Assembly (NCBI GenBank): GCA_900757145.1
Contig: CAAEMT010000031.1
Span: forward strand, 11,641-75,640
Direction: 5' to 3'
Origin: Lachnospiraceae bacterium
GTDB lineage: Bacteria > Bacillota > Clostridia > Lachnospirales > Lachnospiraceae
DNA length: 64,000 nucleotides
Shown: positions 40,995 to 51,409 of the stretch, one piece after another
Layout: the number at the start of each line of letters is the position of its first letter
How positions within the stretch are numbered: position 1 is the first letter of the stretch
Translations under genes and position numbers: made by a program
Notes under the pieces: generated by a model
The model's database searches: none
Told to the model about the DNA's origin: nothing
The model's input: the letters and a program-made list of their open reading frames with translations, nothing else

Positions 40995-42611
40995 ATGACC
41001 AAATATATTTTTGTGACCGGAGGCGTAGTTTCCGGGCTGGGAAAAGGGATTACAGCGGCTTCACTTGGCAGACTTTTAAAATCGAGAGGTCTGAAAGTGG
41101 CGGCGCAGAAGCTGGATCCCTATATTAATGTAGATCCGGGAACGATGAGTCCGTATCAGCATGGAGAAGTATATGTGACGGAGGATGGGGCAGAGACGGA
41201 TCTCGATCTGGGGCATTACGAAAGGTTTATCGATGAAGATCTGAACCAATATTCGAATCTGACGACCGGAAAAGTATATTGGAACGTATTGAACAAAGAG
41301 CGGCGCGGTGAGTATCTTGGCTCTACGGTTCAGGTTATTCCGCATATCACAAACGAGATTAAAGAATTTGTGTACCGCGTGGGGAAAAAAACAGATGCCG
41401 ATGTAGTGATCACAGAGATAGGAGGGACGATCGGAGATATTGAATCACAGCCGTTTCTCGAAGCGGTGCGTCAGATCTCTCTGGAGGTTGGAGAAGCAAA
41501 CAGTTTATTTATTCATGTGACGCTGGTCCCTTATCTGAGCGGATCGGAAGAACATAAGTCAAAGCCGACGCAGCACTCTGTCAAGGAGCTTCGCGGACTG
41601 GGAATCAATCCTGATATTATCGTCCTGAGGTCTGATAAGCCGCTGGAAGAATCTATATTTCAGAAAATTTCTCTTTTTTGTAATGTGAAGCCGGATTGTG
41701 TGATTGAAAACAGAACGGTGCGGAATTTGTACGAAGCGCCTTTAATGCTGGAAAAATCAGGTTTTTCTGATGTTGTATGCAGGATACTCCACCTTGACTT
41801 GCCAAAGCCCGATCTCAAAGAATGGGAGCAGATGGCACAGCGTATCCGAAACCGTTCTCAAAGTGTGCAGATAGGCTTGGTCGGAAAGTATGTAAAACTT
41901 CATGATGCATATCTGTCGGTCGCAGAAGCGATGAGCCATGCGGGATATGAGCTGAATACATTTATAAAGATACGCTGGATTGATTCGGAAACTATCACGA
42001 AGGAGAATGCGGACAGTCTGCTGAAGGATTTGGATGGGATCATCCTTCCGGGAGGATTTGGAAATCGCGGGGTGGAAGGAATGATCCTGTCGGCGCAGTA
42101 TGCCCGTGAAAACCAGATTCCCTATTTTGGAATCTGTCTGGGCATGCAGATCGCCGTCATAGAATTTGCGAGGAATGTCCTGAAAATAGAAGATGCTCAT
42201 TCAGGAGAATTTGATGAACAGTGCGCCCACAAGGTTATTGATTTTATGCCGGGGCAAAGCGAAGAGATCGATAAGGGAGGTACGCTGCGCCTTGGCAGCT
42301 ATCCTTGCAGTATCAAAGCAGGCACCCGCATGGAGAGGTGCTATGGGAAACGACTGATTCACGAGCGTCACCGTCATCGATATGAGTTTAATAATAAATA
42401 TCGCACAGAATTGACCGAAGCCGGGCTGGTGATCAGCGGTACCTCTCCGGATAATAAACTGGCAGAAGCAGTAGAATTATGCGGTCACCCATTTTTTGTA
42501 GGAGTACAGTTTCATCCGGAATTTAAAAGCCGTCCCAATCAGGCACATCCGCTGTTCAAAGGATTTGTTTCGGCGGCGCTGGAATTAAAGAAGAAAAGAG
42601 GAGTAGAATAA
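40995..42611 (+). CDS. pyrG: CTP synthase
   Basis: A 538-residue CTP synthase. The ATG at 40995 is preferred because GTGGAGG precedes it and the invariant N-terminus TKYIFVTGGVVSGLGKGI follows. The amidoligase domain (residues 1 to about 270) contains KLDPYINVDPGTMSPYQHGE. The C-terminal class I amidotransferase has the nucleophile in FGICLGMQ and the catalytic His/Glu in VQFHPEFKSRP. It converts UTP to CTP using glutamine. Its stop overlaps the glmS start by 1 base (TAATG), so the two are coupled. Confidence 0.97.
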   Translation: MTKYIFVTGGVVSGLGKGITAASLGRLLKSRGLKVAAQKLDPYINVDPGTMSPYQHGEVYVTEDGAETDLDLGHYERFIDEDLNQYSNLTTGKVYWNVLNKERRGEYLGSTVQVIPHITNEIKEFVYRVGKKTDADVVITEIGGTIGDIESQPFLEAVRQISLEVGEANSLFIHVTLVPYLSGSEEHKSKPTQHSVKELRGLGINPDIIVLRSDKPLEESIFQKISLFCNVKPDCVIENRTVRNLYEAPLMLEKSGFSDVVCRILHLDLPKPDLKEWEQMAQRIRNRSQSVQIGLVGKYVKLHDAYLSVAEAMSHAGYELNTFIKIRWIDSETITKENADSLLKDLDGIILPGGFGNRGVEGMILSAQYARENQIPYFGICLGMQIAVIEFARNVLKIEDAHSGEFDEQCAHKVIDFMPGQSEEIDKGGTLRLGSYPCSIKAGTRMERCYGKRLIHERHRHRYEFNNKYRTELTEAGLVISGTSPDNKLAEAVELCGHPFFVGVQFHPEFKSRPNQAHPLFKGFVSAALELKKKRGVE

Positions 42612-44449
42612 TGTGTGGAATTATCGGATTTACAGGAAAAACGGAGGCTGTTCCGATCCTGCTTGACGGACTGGAGCGCCTAGAATACAGAGGATACGAT
42701 TCGGCGGGTGTTGCAGTCGTATCCTCGGATGGAAGATTGCAGGTGGAAAAGAGCAAAGGACGACTGACTGCTCTTCGTAAGCTTCTGGCATCGCAGGCGC
42801 CTTTATCAGGATGCGTCGGCATTGGTCACACCAGATGGGCGACACACGGAGAACCTAGCGATATGAATGCACATCCACACGTTGGGCAGGATGGAAAAAT
42901 TGCGGTTGTTCACAACGGAATTATTGAAAATTATCTGGAGATCAAACAGTCTCTTATGCGCAAAGGAATTGTTTTTACCTCGGATACGGATACCGAAGTA
43001 ATCGTTCAGTTACTGGAGTATTATTATAGGAAGCAATCCGATTTGCTGGAGGCGGTGTATGCTGTGTTAAAACGCATCAAAGGCGCGTATGCGCTGGGAA
43101 TCCTCTGCTCTGATTTTCCGGGGCAGATCGTCGCCGCGAGAAAGGATGCGCCTTTACTGATCGGATATGGGCAGGATGGCAATTATATTGCTTCTGATGC
43201 GACGGCTCTTCTTGCGCATACAAGAACCGTAACTTATATGGAAGATGATGAAGTGGCTGTTATTACGGCAGATCACGTTCAGATATTTGATGGAGACAGA
43301 TCTGTACTGGATAAAGAAAAACATACCATCGAGTGGGATGTTTCCGCAGCAGAAAAATGCGGTTATGCACACTTCATGCTCAAAGAGATCATGGAGCAGC
43401 CGGAAGCAGTGCGCAAAACGATTTCCGGAAGGATTGCAGAGAAAGAAATCGTGCTGGAAGAATTAGAAGCCGCGGAAGAAGTGCTGAAGGATATTTCCAG
43501 AATCTATATTGTAGCATGCGGTTCTGCTTATCATGTAGGAATGGTAGGAAAGTATGCGCTGGAAAAACTTCTTCATATTCCGGTCGAGGTGTGTCTGGCA
43601 TCAGAATTCAGATACAGTGAACCGTTACTTGGCGAATCCGCTCTTGTCATTGTGATCAGTCAGTCAGGAGAAACGCTTGATTCTATGGCAGCGCTTCGCG
43701 AAGCAAAGCGCAAAGGCTCCAAAGTCCTGTCAATCGTTAATGTGATGGGCAGCTCTATAGCAAGAGAATCAGATTATGTGCTTTATACGTGGGCCGGTCC
43801 GGAAATCGCAGTAGCCACTACGAAAGCGTATACGACTCAGATGGTGCTGCTGGTGCTGCTGGGCGTATATCTTGCAAAAAAGTCAGACAAGATCACAGTG
43901 GAGGCGTATAGAGAAATAGTGGAAGAATTCCAGAATCTGCCTCAAAATATAAGCGCTGTTTTAGACAATCTGATGGATTATCAAAAATCTGCTTCCAGAT
44001 ATTTTAACCATAACAGTGTTTTTTACATTGGCCGTAATATGGATTATGCACTCGGTCTTGAGGGCTCTCTTAAGCTCAAAGAGATTTCGTATATCCATTC
44101 TGAATCCTATGCGGCAGGAGAGCTCAAGCACGGAACAATATCTTTGATAGAACAGGGCACTCTGGTGATCGCTTTAGCTATGTATGAGCCGCTGGCCGAA
44201 AAAATGCTGTCCAACATTATCGAGGTAAGATCCAGAGGAGCGGAAGTGATCGCTGTAACTACAGAGCCGACCGCAGAGATGATTGACGGTCAGGTTTCGG
44301 AAATGTTTGTCCTGCCAAAGACAAACCCGCTTTTGCAGCCGGTTCTTGGCGTCATACCGTTACAGCTTTTTGCGTATTATGTTGCCCTGAACCGTGGGTG
44401 CGATATTGATAAGCCGAGAAATCTGGCCAAATCTGTCACAGTAGAATAA
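42611..44449 (+). CDS. glmS: Glutamine-fructose-6-phosphate aminotransferase (isomerising)
   Basis: A 612-residue GlmS. The class II amidotransferase starts at Cys2 (MCGIIGFTGK) with GHTRWATHGEPSD and VHNGIIENY. Two SIS domains follow, with CGSAYHVGMVGKYALEKL, SQSGETLDS and the C-terminal DKPRNLAKSVTVE. It makes glucosamine-6-phosphate for cell wall synthesis. No glmS ribozyme is evident, as expected for an internal operon gene with no upstream spacer; expression here is tied to nitrogen supply instead. Confidence 0.97.
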   Translation: MCGIIGFTGKTEAVPILLDGLERLEYRGYDSAGVAVVSSDGRLQVEKSKGRLTALRKLLASQAPLSGCVGIGHTRWATHGEPSDMNAHPHVGQDGKIAVVHNGIIENYLEIKQSLMRKGIVFTSDTDTEVIVQLLEYYYRKQSDLLEAVYAVLKRIKGAYALGILCSDFPGQIVAARKDAPLLIGYGQDGNYIASDATALLAHTRTVTYMEDDEVAVITADHVQIFDGDRSVLDKEKHTIEWDVSAAEKCGYAHFMLKEIMEQPEAVRKTISGRIAEKEIVLEELEAAEEVLKDISRIYIVACGSAYHVGMVGKYALEKLLHIPVEVCLASEFRYSEPLLGESALVIVISQSGETLDSMAALREAKRKGSKVLSIVNVMGSSIARESDYVLYTWAGPEIAVATTKAYTTQMVLLVLLGVYLAKKSDKITVEAYREIVEEFQNLPQNISAVLDNLMDYQKSASRYFNHNSVFYIGRNMDYALGLEGSLKLKEISYIHSESYAAGELKHGTISLIEQGTLVIALAMYEPLAEKMLSNIIEVRSRGAEVIAVTTEPTAEMIDGQVSEMFVLPKTNPLLQPVLGVIPLQLFAYYVALNRGCDIDKPRNLAKSVTVE

Positions 44450-44480
44450 GCAGGCTTACACTTGAAAGGAGAGCGGGGAG

Positions 44481-45920
44481 ATGGCTATTCATGAAGAATG
44501 CGGCGTGTTCGGAGTAATGAGCAGGAAAAAAGAAAATATTGCACAGATCGCTTATTACGGGCTGTATGCCCTGCAGCACAGAGGACAGGAAAGCTGTGGA
44601 ATCGTGGTAAATGATGACGGCCTGTTCTTTTCGTATAAAGATCTCGGCCTTGTCAGTGATGTTTTTTCAAAAGATACGCTTTCCCATCTGCCGGAGGGGA
44701 CTATGGCAGTGGGACATGTAAGATACGGGACGACCGGAGCAGCAACGCGAAATAATTGTCAGCCCATTGAAGTAAACCATCAGAAAGGGAAAATGGCGCT
44801 GGCGCATAATGGAAATTTAAGCAATGCGTTGGAACTGCGAGATAAGCTGGAATTGTCAGGGGCGATCTTTCATACGACCAGTGATACAGAAACGATCGCC
44901 TATGTGATCACAAGAGAGAGACTGGCAGCGTTAAGTATAGAAGAAGCAGTAAGTAATGCAATGAATTTACTGGAGGGCGCCTATTCATTTGTTTTGATGT
45001 CGCCTGCGAAGCTGATCGCAGCGAGGGATCCTTACGGTTTCCGCCCTCTTTGCTATGGCCAGATGCCGGACGGCTCCTATGTGGCAGCATCGGAAAGCTG
45101 CGCTTTATCGGCGGTTGGAGCAGACTTTATCAGAGATCTGCTTCCGGGAGAAATTCTGGTCTTTAGCAAAGACGGCGTTGTATCGAGGCAGGAACACTGC
45201 GGAAAAATGAAGAAGAATACCTGCATTTTTGAGTATATATATTTTGCGAGACCGGACTCAGTCATAGATGGTATTTCTGTCCATGAAGCGCGTATCAGAG
45301 CCGGGGAGCTTCTGGCAGAGCGTTATCCGGTGGAAGCAGACTGCGTGATCGGCGTTCCAGACAGCGGGCTGGATGCAGCGCTTGGTTATGCGAACCGGTC
45401 AGGGATTCCTTACGGAATGGGACTGATAAAAAACAGGTATATCGGAAGAACCTTTATCTCGCCGGGGCAGGAAAACCGGCTGGATAAAGTCAGGATAAAG
45501 CTTTCCCCAATAAAAAGCGTCATAGAAGGAAAACGAATTGTTCTCATTGACGACTCGATTGTACGAGGGACGACCAGTAAACGTATTGTGAAGCTTTTGC
45601 GTGATGCGGGAGCAAAAGAAATCCATATGAGGATTTCGGCACCTCCTTTTCTGCATCCTTGCTATTACGGAACAGATATTGATTCAGAAGAAAATCTGAT
45701 CGCTTGCCATCACCGTCCGGAGGAAATCGCTAGGATAATCGGAGCAGATTCTCTGGCATATTTGGATGTAGACAAGCTTGCTGAGCTGACCGGCAGCGAA
45801 AATCACTGCGCAGCCTGCTTTAATGGAAAATATCCGACGAAAATCCCGGCTGATCTTCGGAAAGATCGTTTTGAAAGAAGACTGTCTGAGAGGGAAGATG
45901 CGAAATCATTCCATCAGTGA
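44481..45920 (+). CDS. purF: Amidophosphoribosyltransferase, complete catalytic form
   Basis: A 479-residue PurF, first enzyme of purine synthesis. A short propeptide (MAIHEE) precedes the nucleophile Cys7 in CGVFGVMS. Glutamine-binding features are intact: RGQESCGIV, GHVRYGTTG and AHNGNLSNALELR. The phosphoribosyltransferase PRPP loop is LIDDSIVRGTT. Cysteines for the Bacillus-type [4Fe-4S] cluster are visible at CIFEYIYF and HCAACFNG. Unlike the second PurF-like gene at 59189, this copy has every catalytic residue. It lies among other glutamine users rather than in a purine operon. Confidence 0.96.
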   Translation: MAIHEECGVFGVMSRKKENIAQIAYYGLYALQHRGQESCGIVVNDDGLFFSYKDLGLVSDVFSKDTLSHLPEGTMAVGHVRYGTTGAATRNNCQPIEVNHQKGKMALAHNGNLSNALELRDKLELSGAIFHTTSDTETIAYVITRERLAALSIEEAVSNAMNLLEGAYSFVLMSPAKLIAARDPYGFRPLCYGQMPDGSYVAASESCALSAVGADFIRDLLPGEILVFSKDGVVSRQEHCGKMKKNTCIFEYIYFARPDSVIDGISVHEARIRAGELLAERYPVEADCVIGVPDSGLDAALGYANRSGIPYGMGLIKNRYIGRTFISPGQENRLDKVRIKLSPIKSVIEGKRIVLIDDSIVRGTTSKRIVKLLRDAGAKEIHMRISAPPFLHPCYYGTDIDSEENLIACHHRPEEIARIIGADSLAYLDVDKLAELTGSENHCAACFNGKYPTKIPADLRKDRFERRLSEREDAKSFHQ

Positions 45921-45941
45921 AAATGACGAGGGGTATCTATT

Positions 45942-47042
45942 ATGAAAAAATTTGACAGAAAGCTGATCCTGGAAGACGGCAGTGAGTATTATGGATATGG
46001 GTTTGGTTCTGATGAGGAGAAGATCACCGAAATTGTATTCAACACTTCTCCCGTAGGGTATCAGGAAATTGTTTCTGATCCGTCTTACACATATCAGACT
46101 GTGGTGATGGCATATCCGCTGATCGGAAACTATGGGATGGCGGAAGAAGACTTTGAAACAGAGACGCCGACGATCGGAGGTTTAGCGGTAAGGGATTATA
46201 ACGACTGCCCCTCTAATTTCCGCAGTAAGTATACGCTGTCTGAAGTCATGGAAAAATATGGGATTCCGGGAATTTACGGAATAGATACGAGAAAGCTTGT
46301 CCGTTCCATACGGGAGCTTGGGAGCAGAAAAGCGCTTCTTACGGCTGCGGATACGTCTTTGCAGGACGGACTTTGCAGGATGAGCGCCTATAATATGCCA
46401 AAGGATGCGGTAGCGCTTGTGAGCAGGAAAAAGGTAAGCCGGTATACAGTTTTGAATGGAAAGTATCATGTGGCGGCCATTGACTGTGGGATGAAACAGA
46501 ATATCGTAAAAAGCCTGAATCATCTGGGATGCAATGTGACAGTATTTCCATGGAATACTTCCGCACAGGAGATAGAAAGGTGCAGACCGGACGGTATCCT
46601 TTTATCAAACGGTCCCGGAAACCCGACAGACGTACAGCCTGTTATTGAACTGGTCAGAAACCTGCGGGGAAGATACCCCATCTTTGGCATCTGTCTTGGA
46701 CATCAGATTATTTCTCTTGCGTATGGAGCAGAGACTTATAAGTTGAAGTTCGGGCACAGAGGAGGAAATCATGCCGTGAAAAATCTGCGCACCGGAAAAA
46801 TAGAGATTACCTCACAGAATCACTCGTATGCAGTGGATAAGGAGAAGCTTGCCAATACACGTCTGAAAGTCACGCATGTAAACCTTCTGGATCAAACGGT
46901 AGAAGGCGTTGCCTGCGATGAGGATAAGGTATTTGGCGTACAGTATCATCCTGAAAGCGCACCCGGACCGCAGGACAGCGGGTATCTGTTTCGGCAGTTT
47001 GTAGAAATGATGGAGGGAACAAAGGGTGGCGAAAAGAACTGA
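45942..47042 (+). CDS. carA: Carbamoyl-phosphate synthase small subunit
   Basis: A 366-residue CarA. The N-terminal domain includes FNTSPVGYQEIVSDPSY. The class I amidotransferase has the nucleophile in FGICLGHQ and the His/Glu pair in GVQYHPESAPGP. It supplies ammonia from glutamine to CarB for carbamoyl phosphate, used for pyrimidines and arginine. It lies 21 bases after purF and overlaps carB by 17 bases. Confidence 0.97.
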   Translation: MKKFDRKLILEDGSEYYGYGFGSDEEKITEIVFNTSPVGYQEIVSDPSYTYQTVVMAYPLIGNYGMAEEDFETETPTIGGLAVRDYNDCPSNFRSKYTLSEVMEKYGIPGIYGIDTRKLVRSIRELGSRKALLTAADTSLQDGLCRMSAYNMPKDAVALVSRKKVSRYTVLNGKYHVAAIDCGMKQNIVKSLNHLGCNVTVFPWNTSAQEIERCRPDGILLSNGPGNPTDVQPVIELVRNLRGRYPIFGICLGHQIISLAYGAETYKLKFGHRGGNHAVKNLRTGKIEITSQNHSYAVDKEKLANTRLKVTHVNLLDQTVEGVACDEDKVFGVQYHPESAPGPQDSGYLFRQFVEMMEGTKGGEKN

Positions 47043-50000
47043 TCTAAAGAAAATACTCGTTATTGGTTCCGGACCGATCGTGATCGGACAGGCGGCAGAG
47101 TTTGATTATGCAGGTACGCAGGCGTGCCTTGCGCTGAAAGAGGAAGGGTACGAGGTGGTACTGTGCAACTCCAATCCGGCGACGATCATGACGGATCCTG
47201 CCGTTGCGGATAAGGTTTATATGGAACCGCTGACGCTGGAATATGTGGCAAAGATTATCCGCCACGAGCGTCCGGACGCTATTGTACCGGGAATCGGCGG
47301 GCAGACTGGTCTGAATCTGGCAATGCAGCTCGAAAAAAAGGGGATTTTAAAGGAGTGCCGTGTCGAGCTTTTGGGAACCAGCAGTAAGAGCATTGAGCGG
47401 GCAGAGGATCGCGAATTGTTTAAAGAGCTTTGTGAACGCCTGGGAGAACCGGTGCTTCCTTCTTCTACCGCCAATACGGAGGAGGAGGCGGTGCGGGCAG
47501 CCCGTACGATCGGCTATCCGGTCGTGCTGCGGCCGGCGTTTACGCTTGGCGGAACAGGAGGCGGTTTTGCCGATGATGAGCAGGAATTTCTGGGGCTGAT
47601 AAAAAACGCCCTTTCCTTATCGCCGGTGCATCAGGTACTGATAGAGAAAAGCATCAGGGGCTTTAAAGAAATTGAATACGAAGTAATCCGCGATGCAAAT
47701 GACACGGCGATCACAGTCTGCAATATGGAAAATCTTGATCCGGTAGGAATACACACGGGGGATTCAATCGTGGTATGTCCTTCGCAGACACTGACGAATA
47801 AGGAATACCAGATGCTGCGGGACAGCGCCTTAAAGATCATCCGCGCGCTGCAGGTGGAGGGAGGCTGTAATGTACAGTTTGCGCTTGACCCGGAATCCTT
47901 TCAGTATTATCTGATCGAGGTGAATCCGAGAGTTTCGCGCTCGTCTGCTTTGGCGTCAAAGGCAAGCGGATATCCGATCGCGCGGGTATCTGCCAAGATC
48001 AGCGTAGGCATGACTTTAGACGAGATCATGCTTGTAAATACACCGGCGGCCTTTGAACCAGCGCTGGATTATGTGGTAACAAAAATGCCGCGTTTTCCGT
48101 TTGACAAATTTACAGATGCAGACCAGAAGCTTGGAACGCAGATGAAGGCGACGGGAGAAGTAATGAGTATTGGCAGGACTTTTGAGGAGAGTCTGTTAAA
48201 GGCTGTCAGGTCTCTGGAAACAGGCGCAGTTCATCTGTATATGGAAAAGTTTGAAGAAAAAGACAGAAAGACACTGATGGAATATATCCGAAACGGTACA
48301 GGTGACCGGATTTTTGCCATCGCCCAGTTACTTAGAAAAGGGAAATCAGTTTCTGCTGTCAGGGACTGTACGCGCATCGATTGGTTTTTCCTTGACAAGA
48401 TGAAAAAGATCATAGATTTGGAAACAGAATTAAAGGAGAACGTCGGGAATAAGACTCTTTTGCATCAGGCAAAAAAGACGGGATTTGCAGACAGGACGAT
48501 CGGACATCTTTGGAATATGACGGAGACAGATGTTTATAAAATGCGTAAGGCGTATGGGATATTTCCGGTCTATAAGATGATCGATACGTGCGCTTCGGAG
48601 TTCGAAAGTTACGTTCCGTATTTTTATTCCACTTATGAAGAGGAAAATGAATCCGTCGTGGATAACAGAAGGAAAATCATTGTGTTGGGTTCCGGCCCGA
48701 TCCGTATCGGACAGGGCGTAGAATTTGATTATTCTACGGTACATGCAGTAAAAACGATCAAAGAAGCCGGATATGAGGCAATCATTATTAATAATAATCC
48801 GGAAACAGTATCTACAGACTATACGACATCGGACAAGCTGTACTTTGAACCGCTTTATATAGAAGATGTGATGAATGTGATTGAGCTGGAAAAGCCGGAT
48901 GGGATCATAGCTTCGCTTGGCGGTCAGACGGCGATCAATCTGGCAGAGCCGTTGAAGGAACGCGGCGTGAAGCTGATCGGCACGGACTGCGAGGCGATAG
49001 AACGAGCAGAGAACAGAGACGCTTTTGAAAAACTGCTGTCAGAGCTTGGCATTCCGCAGCCGAAAGGGCGTGCGGTAACAAATATAGAAGAAGGCGTAAA
49101 AGCAGCGGAGGAAATAGGCTATCCGGTGCTGGTACGGCCAAGCTTCGTGCTTGGCGGAAGAGCCATGCAGATCGTGGCAAAAGAGGAAGACCTTCGTAAT
49201 TATCTGAAAACGGCAGTAGAAATAGGAGAAGACAAGCCGGTTCTGGTAGATAAATATATCCGTGGAAAAGAAGTCGAAATAGATGCTGTCTGTGACGGAA
49301 CGGACGTCTTCGTTCCGGGCATCATGGAGCTGGTAGAAAGAACAGGCATCCATTCCGGCGATTCTATCAGCGTATATCCGACCTTCAGTATTTCCAAAAA
49401 GGTAAAGGAGACGCTTTTGGATTATACAAAGAGGCTTGGCATCGGCATCGGGATTGTTGGACTGTACAATATCCAGTTTATCGTGGACAAACAGGAGCAT
49501 GTATATATCATTGAGGTGAATCCGCGATCCTCCAGAACGGTTCCGTTTTTATCAAAGGCTACAGGCTTTTTTCTGGCTGATATCGCCACGAAGGTTATAC
49601 TGGGAAAGAGCCTGAAAGAACAGGGCATCTTTACAGTCTATCCGGAAGAAAAGAAAAGATGGTATGTGAAAGTTCCGGCATTTTCTTTTGCAAAGCTAAG
49701 CGGCATGGACGCTTATCTTTCGCCGGAGATGAAGTCTACGGGAGAGGCGATCGGATACGATGAGAAGCTTCATCGGGCAATGTATAAGGCGATGATCGCA
49801 TCAGGCATTCGTGTGCAGAACTACGGTACAGTTGTCGTGACGCTCGCAGACGAGGATAAGAAAGAGGCGCTTCCGCTTATCCGGCGTTTCTATGATATGG
49901 GATTTAATATAGAAGCAACGTCTCTTACGGCGGAGTATTTAAAGCAGAACAAAATACGCTCCCGCGTGCTTGGAAAACCGTCAGAAGGAAGCAGCGGGAT

Positions 50001-50205
50001 TTTAGACGCGATTGGCGCCGGATACGTCAGCTATGTTATCAATACGCGGGCGATCCTGTCCGGAAAGCATTATGAAGACGGAGCAGCGATACGAAGCGCG
50101 GCAACACAGAACAATATCACCATGCTTACATCGCTTGATACGGTAAAAGTACTGTTAGATGTTCTGGAGGAAGTGACGATAGGTGTGTCAACAATAGACG
50201 CGTAA
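47026..50205 (+). CDS. carB: Carbamoyl-phosphate synthase large subunit
   Basis: A 1059-residue CarB with a GTG start inside the end of carA. It contains two homologous ATP-grasp halves, recognised by GSGPIVIGQAAEFDYAGTQA and GSGPIRIGQGVEFDYSTVHA, and by the repeated VRPSFVLGGRAM/LRPAFTLGGTGG segments. A C-terminal MGS-like allosteric domain begins near residue 935. It makes carbamoyl phosphate from ammonia, bicarbonate and two ATP. The gene is full length. Confidence 0.98.
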   Translation: MAKRTDLKKILVIGSGPIVIGQAAEFDYAGTQACLALKEEGYEVVLCNSNPATIMTDPAVADKVYMEPLTLEYVAKIIRHERPDAIVPGIGGQTGLNLAMQLEKKGILKECRVELLGTSSKSIERAEDRELFKELCERLGEPVLPSSTANTEEEAVRAARTIGYPVVLRPAFTLGGTGGGFADDEQEFLGLIKNALSLSPVHQVLIEKSIRGFKEIEYEVIRDANDTAITVCNMENLDPVGIHTGDSIVVCPSQTLTNKEYQMLRDSALKIIRALQVEGGCNVQFALDPESFQYYLIEVNPRVSRSSALASKASGYPIARVSAKISVGMTLDEIMLVNTPAAFEPALDYVVTKMPRFPFDKFTDADQKLGTQMKATGEVMSIGRTFEESLLKAVRSLETGAVHLYMEKFEEKDRKTLMEYIRNGTGDRIFAIAQLLRKGKSVSAVRDCTRIDWFFLDKMKKIIDLETELKENVGNKTLLHQAKKTGFADRTIGHLWNMTETDVYKMRKAYGIFPVYKMIDTCASEFESYVPYFYSTYEEENESVVDNRRKIIVLGSGPIRIGQGVEFDYSTVHAVKTIKEAGYEAIIINNNPETVSTDYTTSDKLYFEPLYIEDVMNVIELEKPDGIIASLGGQTAINLAEPLKERGVKLIGTDCEAIERAENRDAFEKLLSELGIPQPKGRAVTNIEEGVKAAEEIGYPVLVRPSFVLGGRAMQIVAKEEDLRNYLKTAVEIGEDKPVLVDKYIRGKEVEIDAVCDGTDVFVPGIMELVERTGIHSGDSISVYPTFSISKKVKETLLDYTKRLGIGIGIVGLYNIQFIVDKQEHVYIIEVNPRSSRTVPFLSKATGFFLADIATKVILGKSLKEQGIFTVYPEEKKRWYVKVPAFSFAKLSGMDAYLSPEMKSTGEAIGYDEKLHRAMYKAMIASGIRVQNYGTVVVTLADEDKKEALPLIRRFYDMGFNIEATSLTAEYLKQNKIRSRVLGKPSEGSSGILDAIGAGYVSYVINTRAILSGKHYEDGAAIRSAATQNNITMLTSLDTVKVLLDVLEEVTIGVSTIDA

Positions 50206-50221
50206 ACAGCAGGAGGGTACT

Positions 50222-51409
50222 ATGGTCAGACCAAACATGTTTTATAATGAATTAAAGGAGTCCTATCTTTTTTATAATATCGCTCAGAAAACGGGAGCTT
50301 ATGTACAGCGGCATCCGGGAAAAGAACTTTTACGGATGGGGATCGGAGATGTTTCTTTACCGTTATGTGACGCAGTGATCAAAGCACTGCATGAGGCAGT
50401 GGAGGATCAGGCTTCTAAAGACAGTTTTCACGGCTATATGCCTGAGTGCGGAGCGCCGTTTTTGAGGGAAACGATTGCGGAGCATTACGAAAAAAGAGGA
50501 GTTTATCTGTCTTCGCAGGAGGTTTTTATATCGAGCGGCGCAAGTGATGAGCTGGGGGATATTCTGGATTTGTTTGACCGCTCGAGCGCTGCGCTTGTTG
50601 TCGAACCGGCTTATCCGGCATATGTGGATGCTAATGTAATGGCAGGGAGAAGGATCGTACATCTGGCATCGGGAGAAGAAAACTGCTTTTTACCTGAACC
50701 AGACGAGAGGATTGAGGCGGACATCCTTTATATCTGTTCGCCCAATAACCCTACCGGTGCTGTTTTTTCAAGACAGCAGCTGCAGGCATGGGTAGATTAT
50801 GCAAACACAAGAGGGGCTGTCATACTGTTTGACGCGGCATATGAAGCCTTTATCGAAGATGAAATGCTTCCGCACAGCATATTTGAACTGGACGGTGCCA
50901 GAACCTGTGCGATTGAAATCTGTTCTATGTCAAAGACTGCAGGTTTTACGGGGACAAGGCTAGGCTATACGGTAATTCCCAAAGAGCTCGAACGAAACGG
51001 GATGAATTTCCATGATATGTGGGTACGCAACCGCACGACAAAAACAAATGGCGTGTCCTATATTATACAGAAAGGCGGAGCTGCCGTTTTTTCAGAAGAA
51101 GGACAGAAACAGATACGGGAAAATATTCAGATTTATAAGAAAAACGCGAGGGTACTGATGAAAGCGCTTGACCGGCTTGGCATCTGGTATTGCGGAGGAA
51201 AAAACGCGCCTTATATTTGGCTTAAATGTCCAAATGGAATGGGAAGCTGGGAGTTTTTTGATTATCTGCTCAATGAGATTCAGGTGGTAGGGACGCCTGG
51301 AGAAGGATTTGGAAGCTGCGGCGAAGGATATTTCCGGTTTTCTACATTTAGTTCGCCACAGGTGACGAAAGAAGCAGCAGAAAGGATGATCAGATTACTT
51401 TCGAAGTAA
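50222..51409 (+). CDS. dapL: LL-diaminopimelate aminotransferase
   Basis: A 395-residue fold-type I aminotransferase. The DapL pattern is clear: KESYLFYNIAQKTGAY, RMGIGDVSLPLCDAVI and GYMPECGAPFLRE. The PLP lysine lies in CSMSKTAGFTGTRLGY. DapL forms LL-diaminopimelate from tetrahydrodipicolinate in one step, with glutamate as amino donor, for lysine and peptidoglycan. It ends the glnN operon after a 16-base gap. It is the only glutamate rather than glutamine user among the biosynthetic genes of the operon. Downstream, a 7-bp hairpin at 51397-51418 lacks a U-tract. Confidence 0.87.
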   Translation: MVRPNMFYNELKESYLFYNIAQKTGAYVQRHPGKELLRMGIGDVSLPLCDAVIKALHEAVEDQASKDSFHGYMPECGAPFLRETIAEHYEKRGVYLSSQEVFISSGASDELGDILDLFDRSSAALVVEPAYPAYVDANVMAGRRIVHLASGEENCFLPEPDERIEADILYICSPNNPTGAVFSRQQLQAWVDYANTRGAVILFDAAYEAFIEDEMLPHSIFELDGARTCAIEICSMSKTAGFTGTRLGYTVIPKELERNGMNFHDMWVRNRTTKTNGVSYIIQKGGAAVFSEEGQKQIRENIQIYKKNARVLMKALDRLGIWYCGGKNAPYIWLKCPNGMGSWEFFDYLLNEIQVVGTPGEGFGSCGEGYFRFSTFSSPQVTKEAAERMIRLLSK

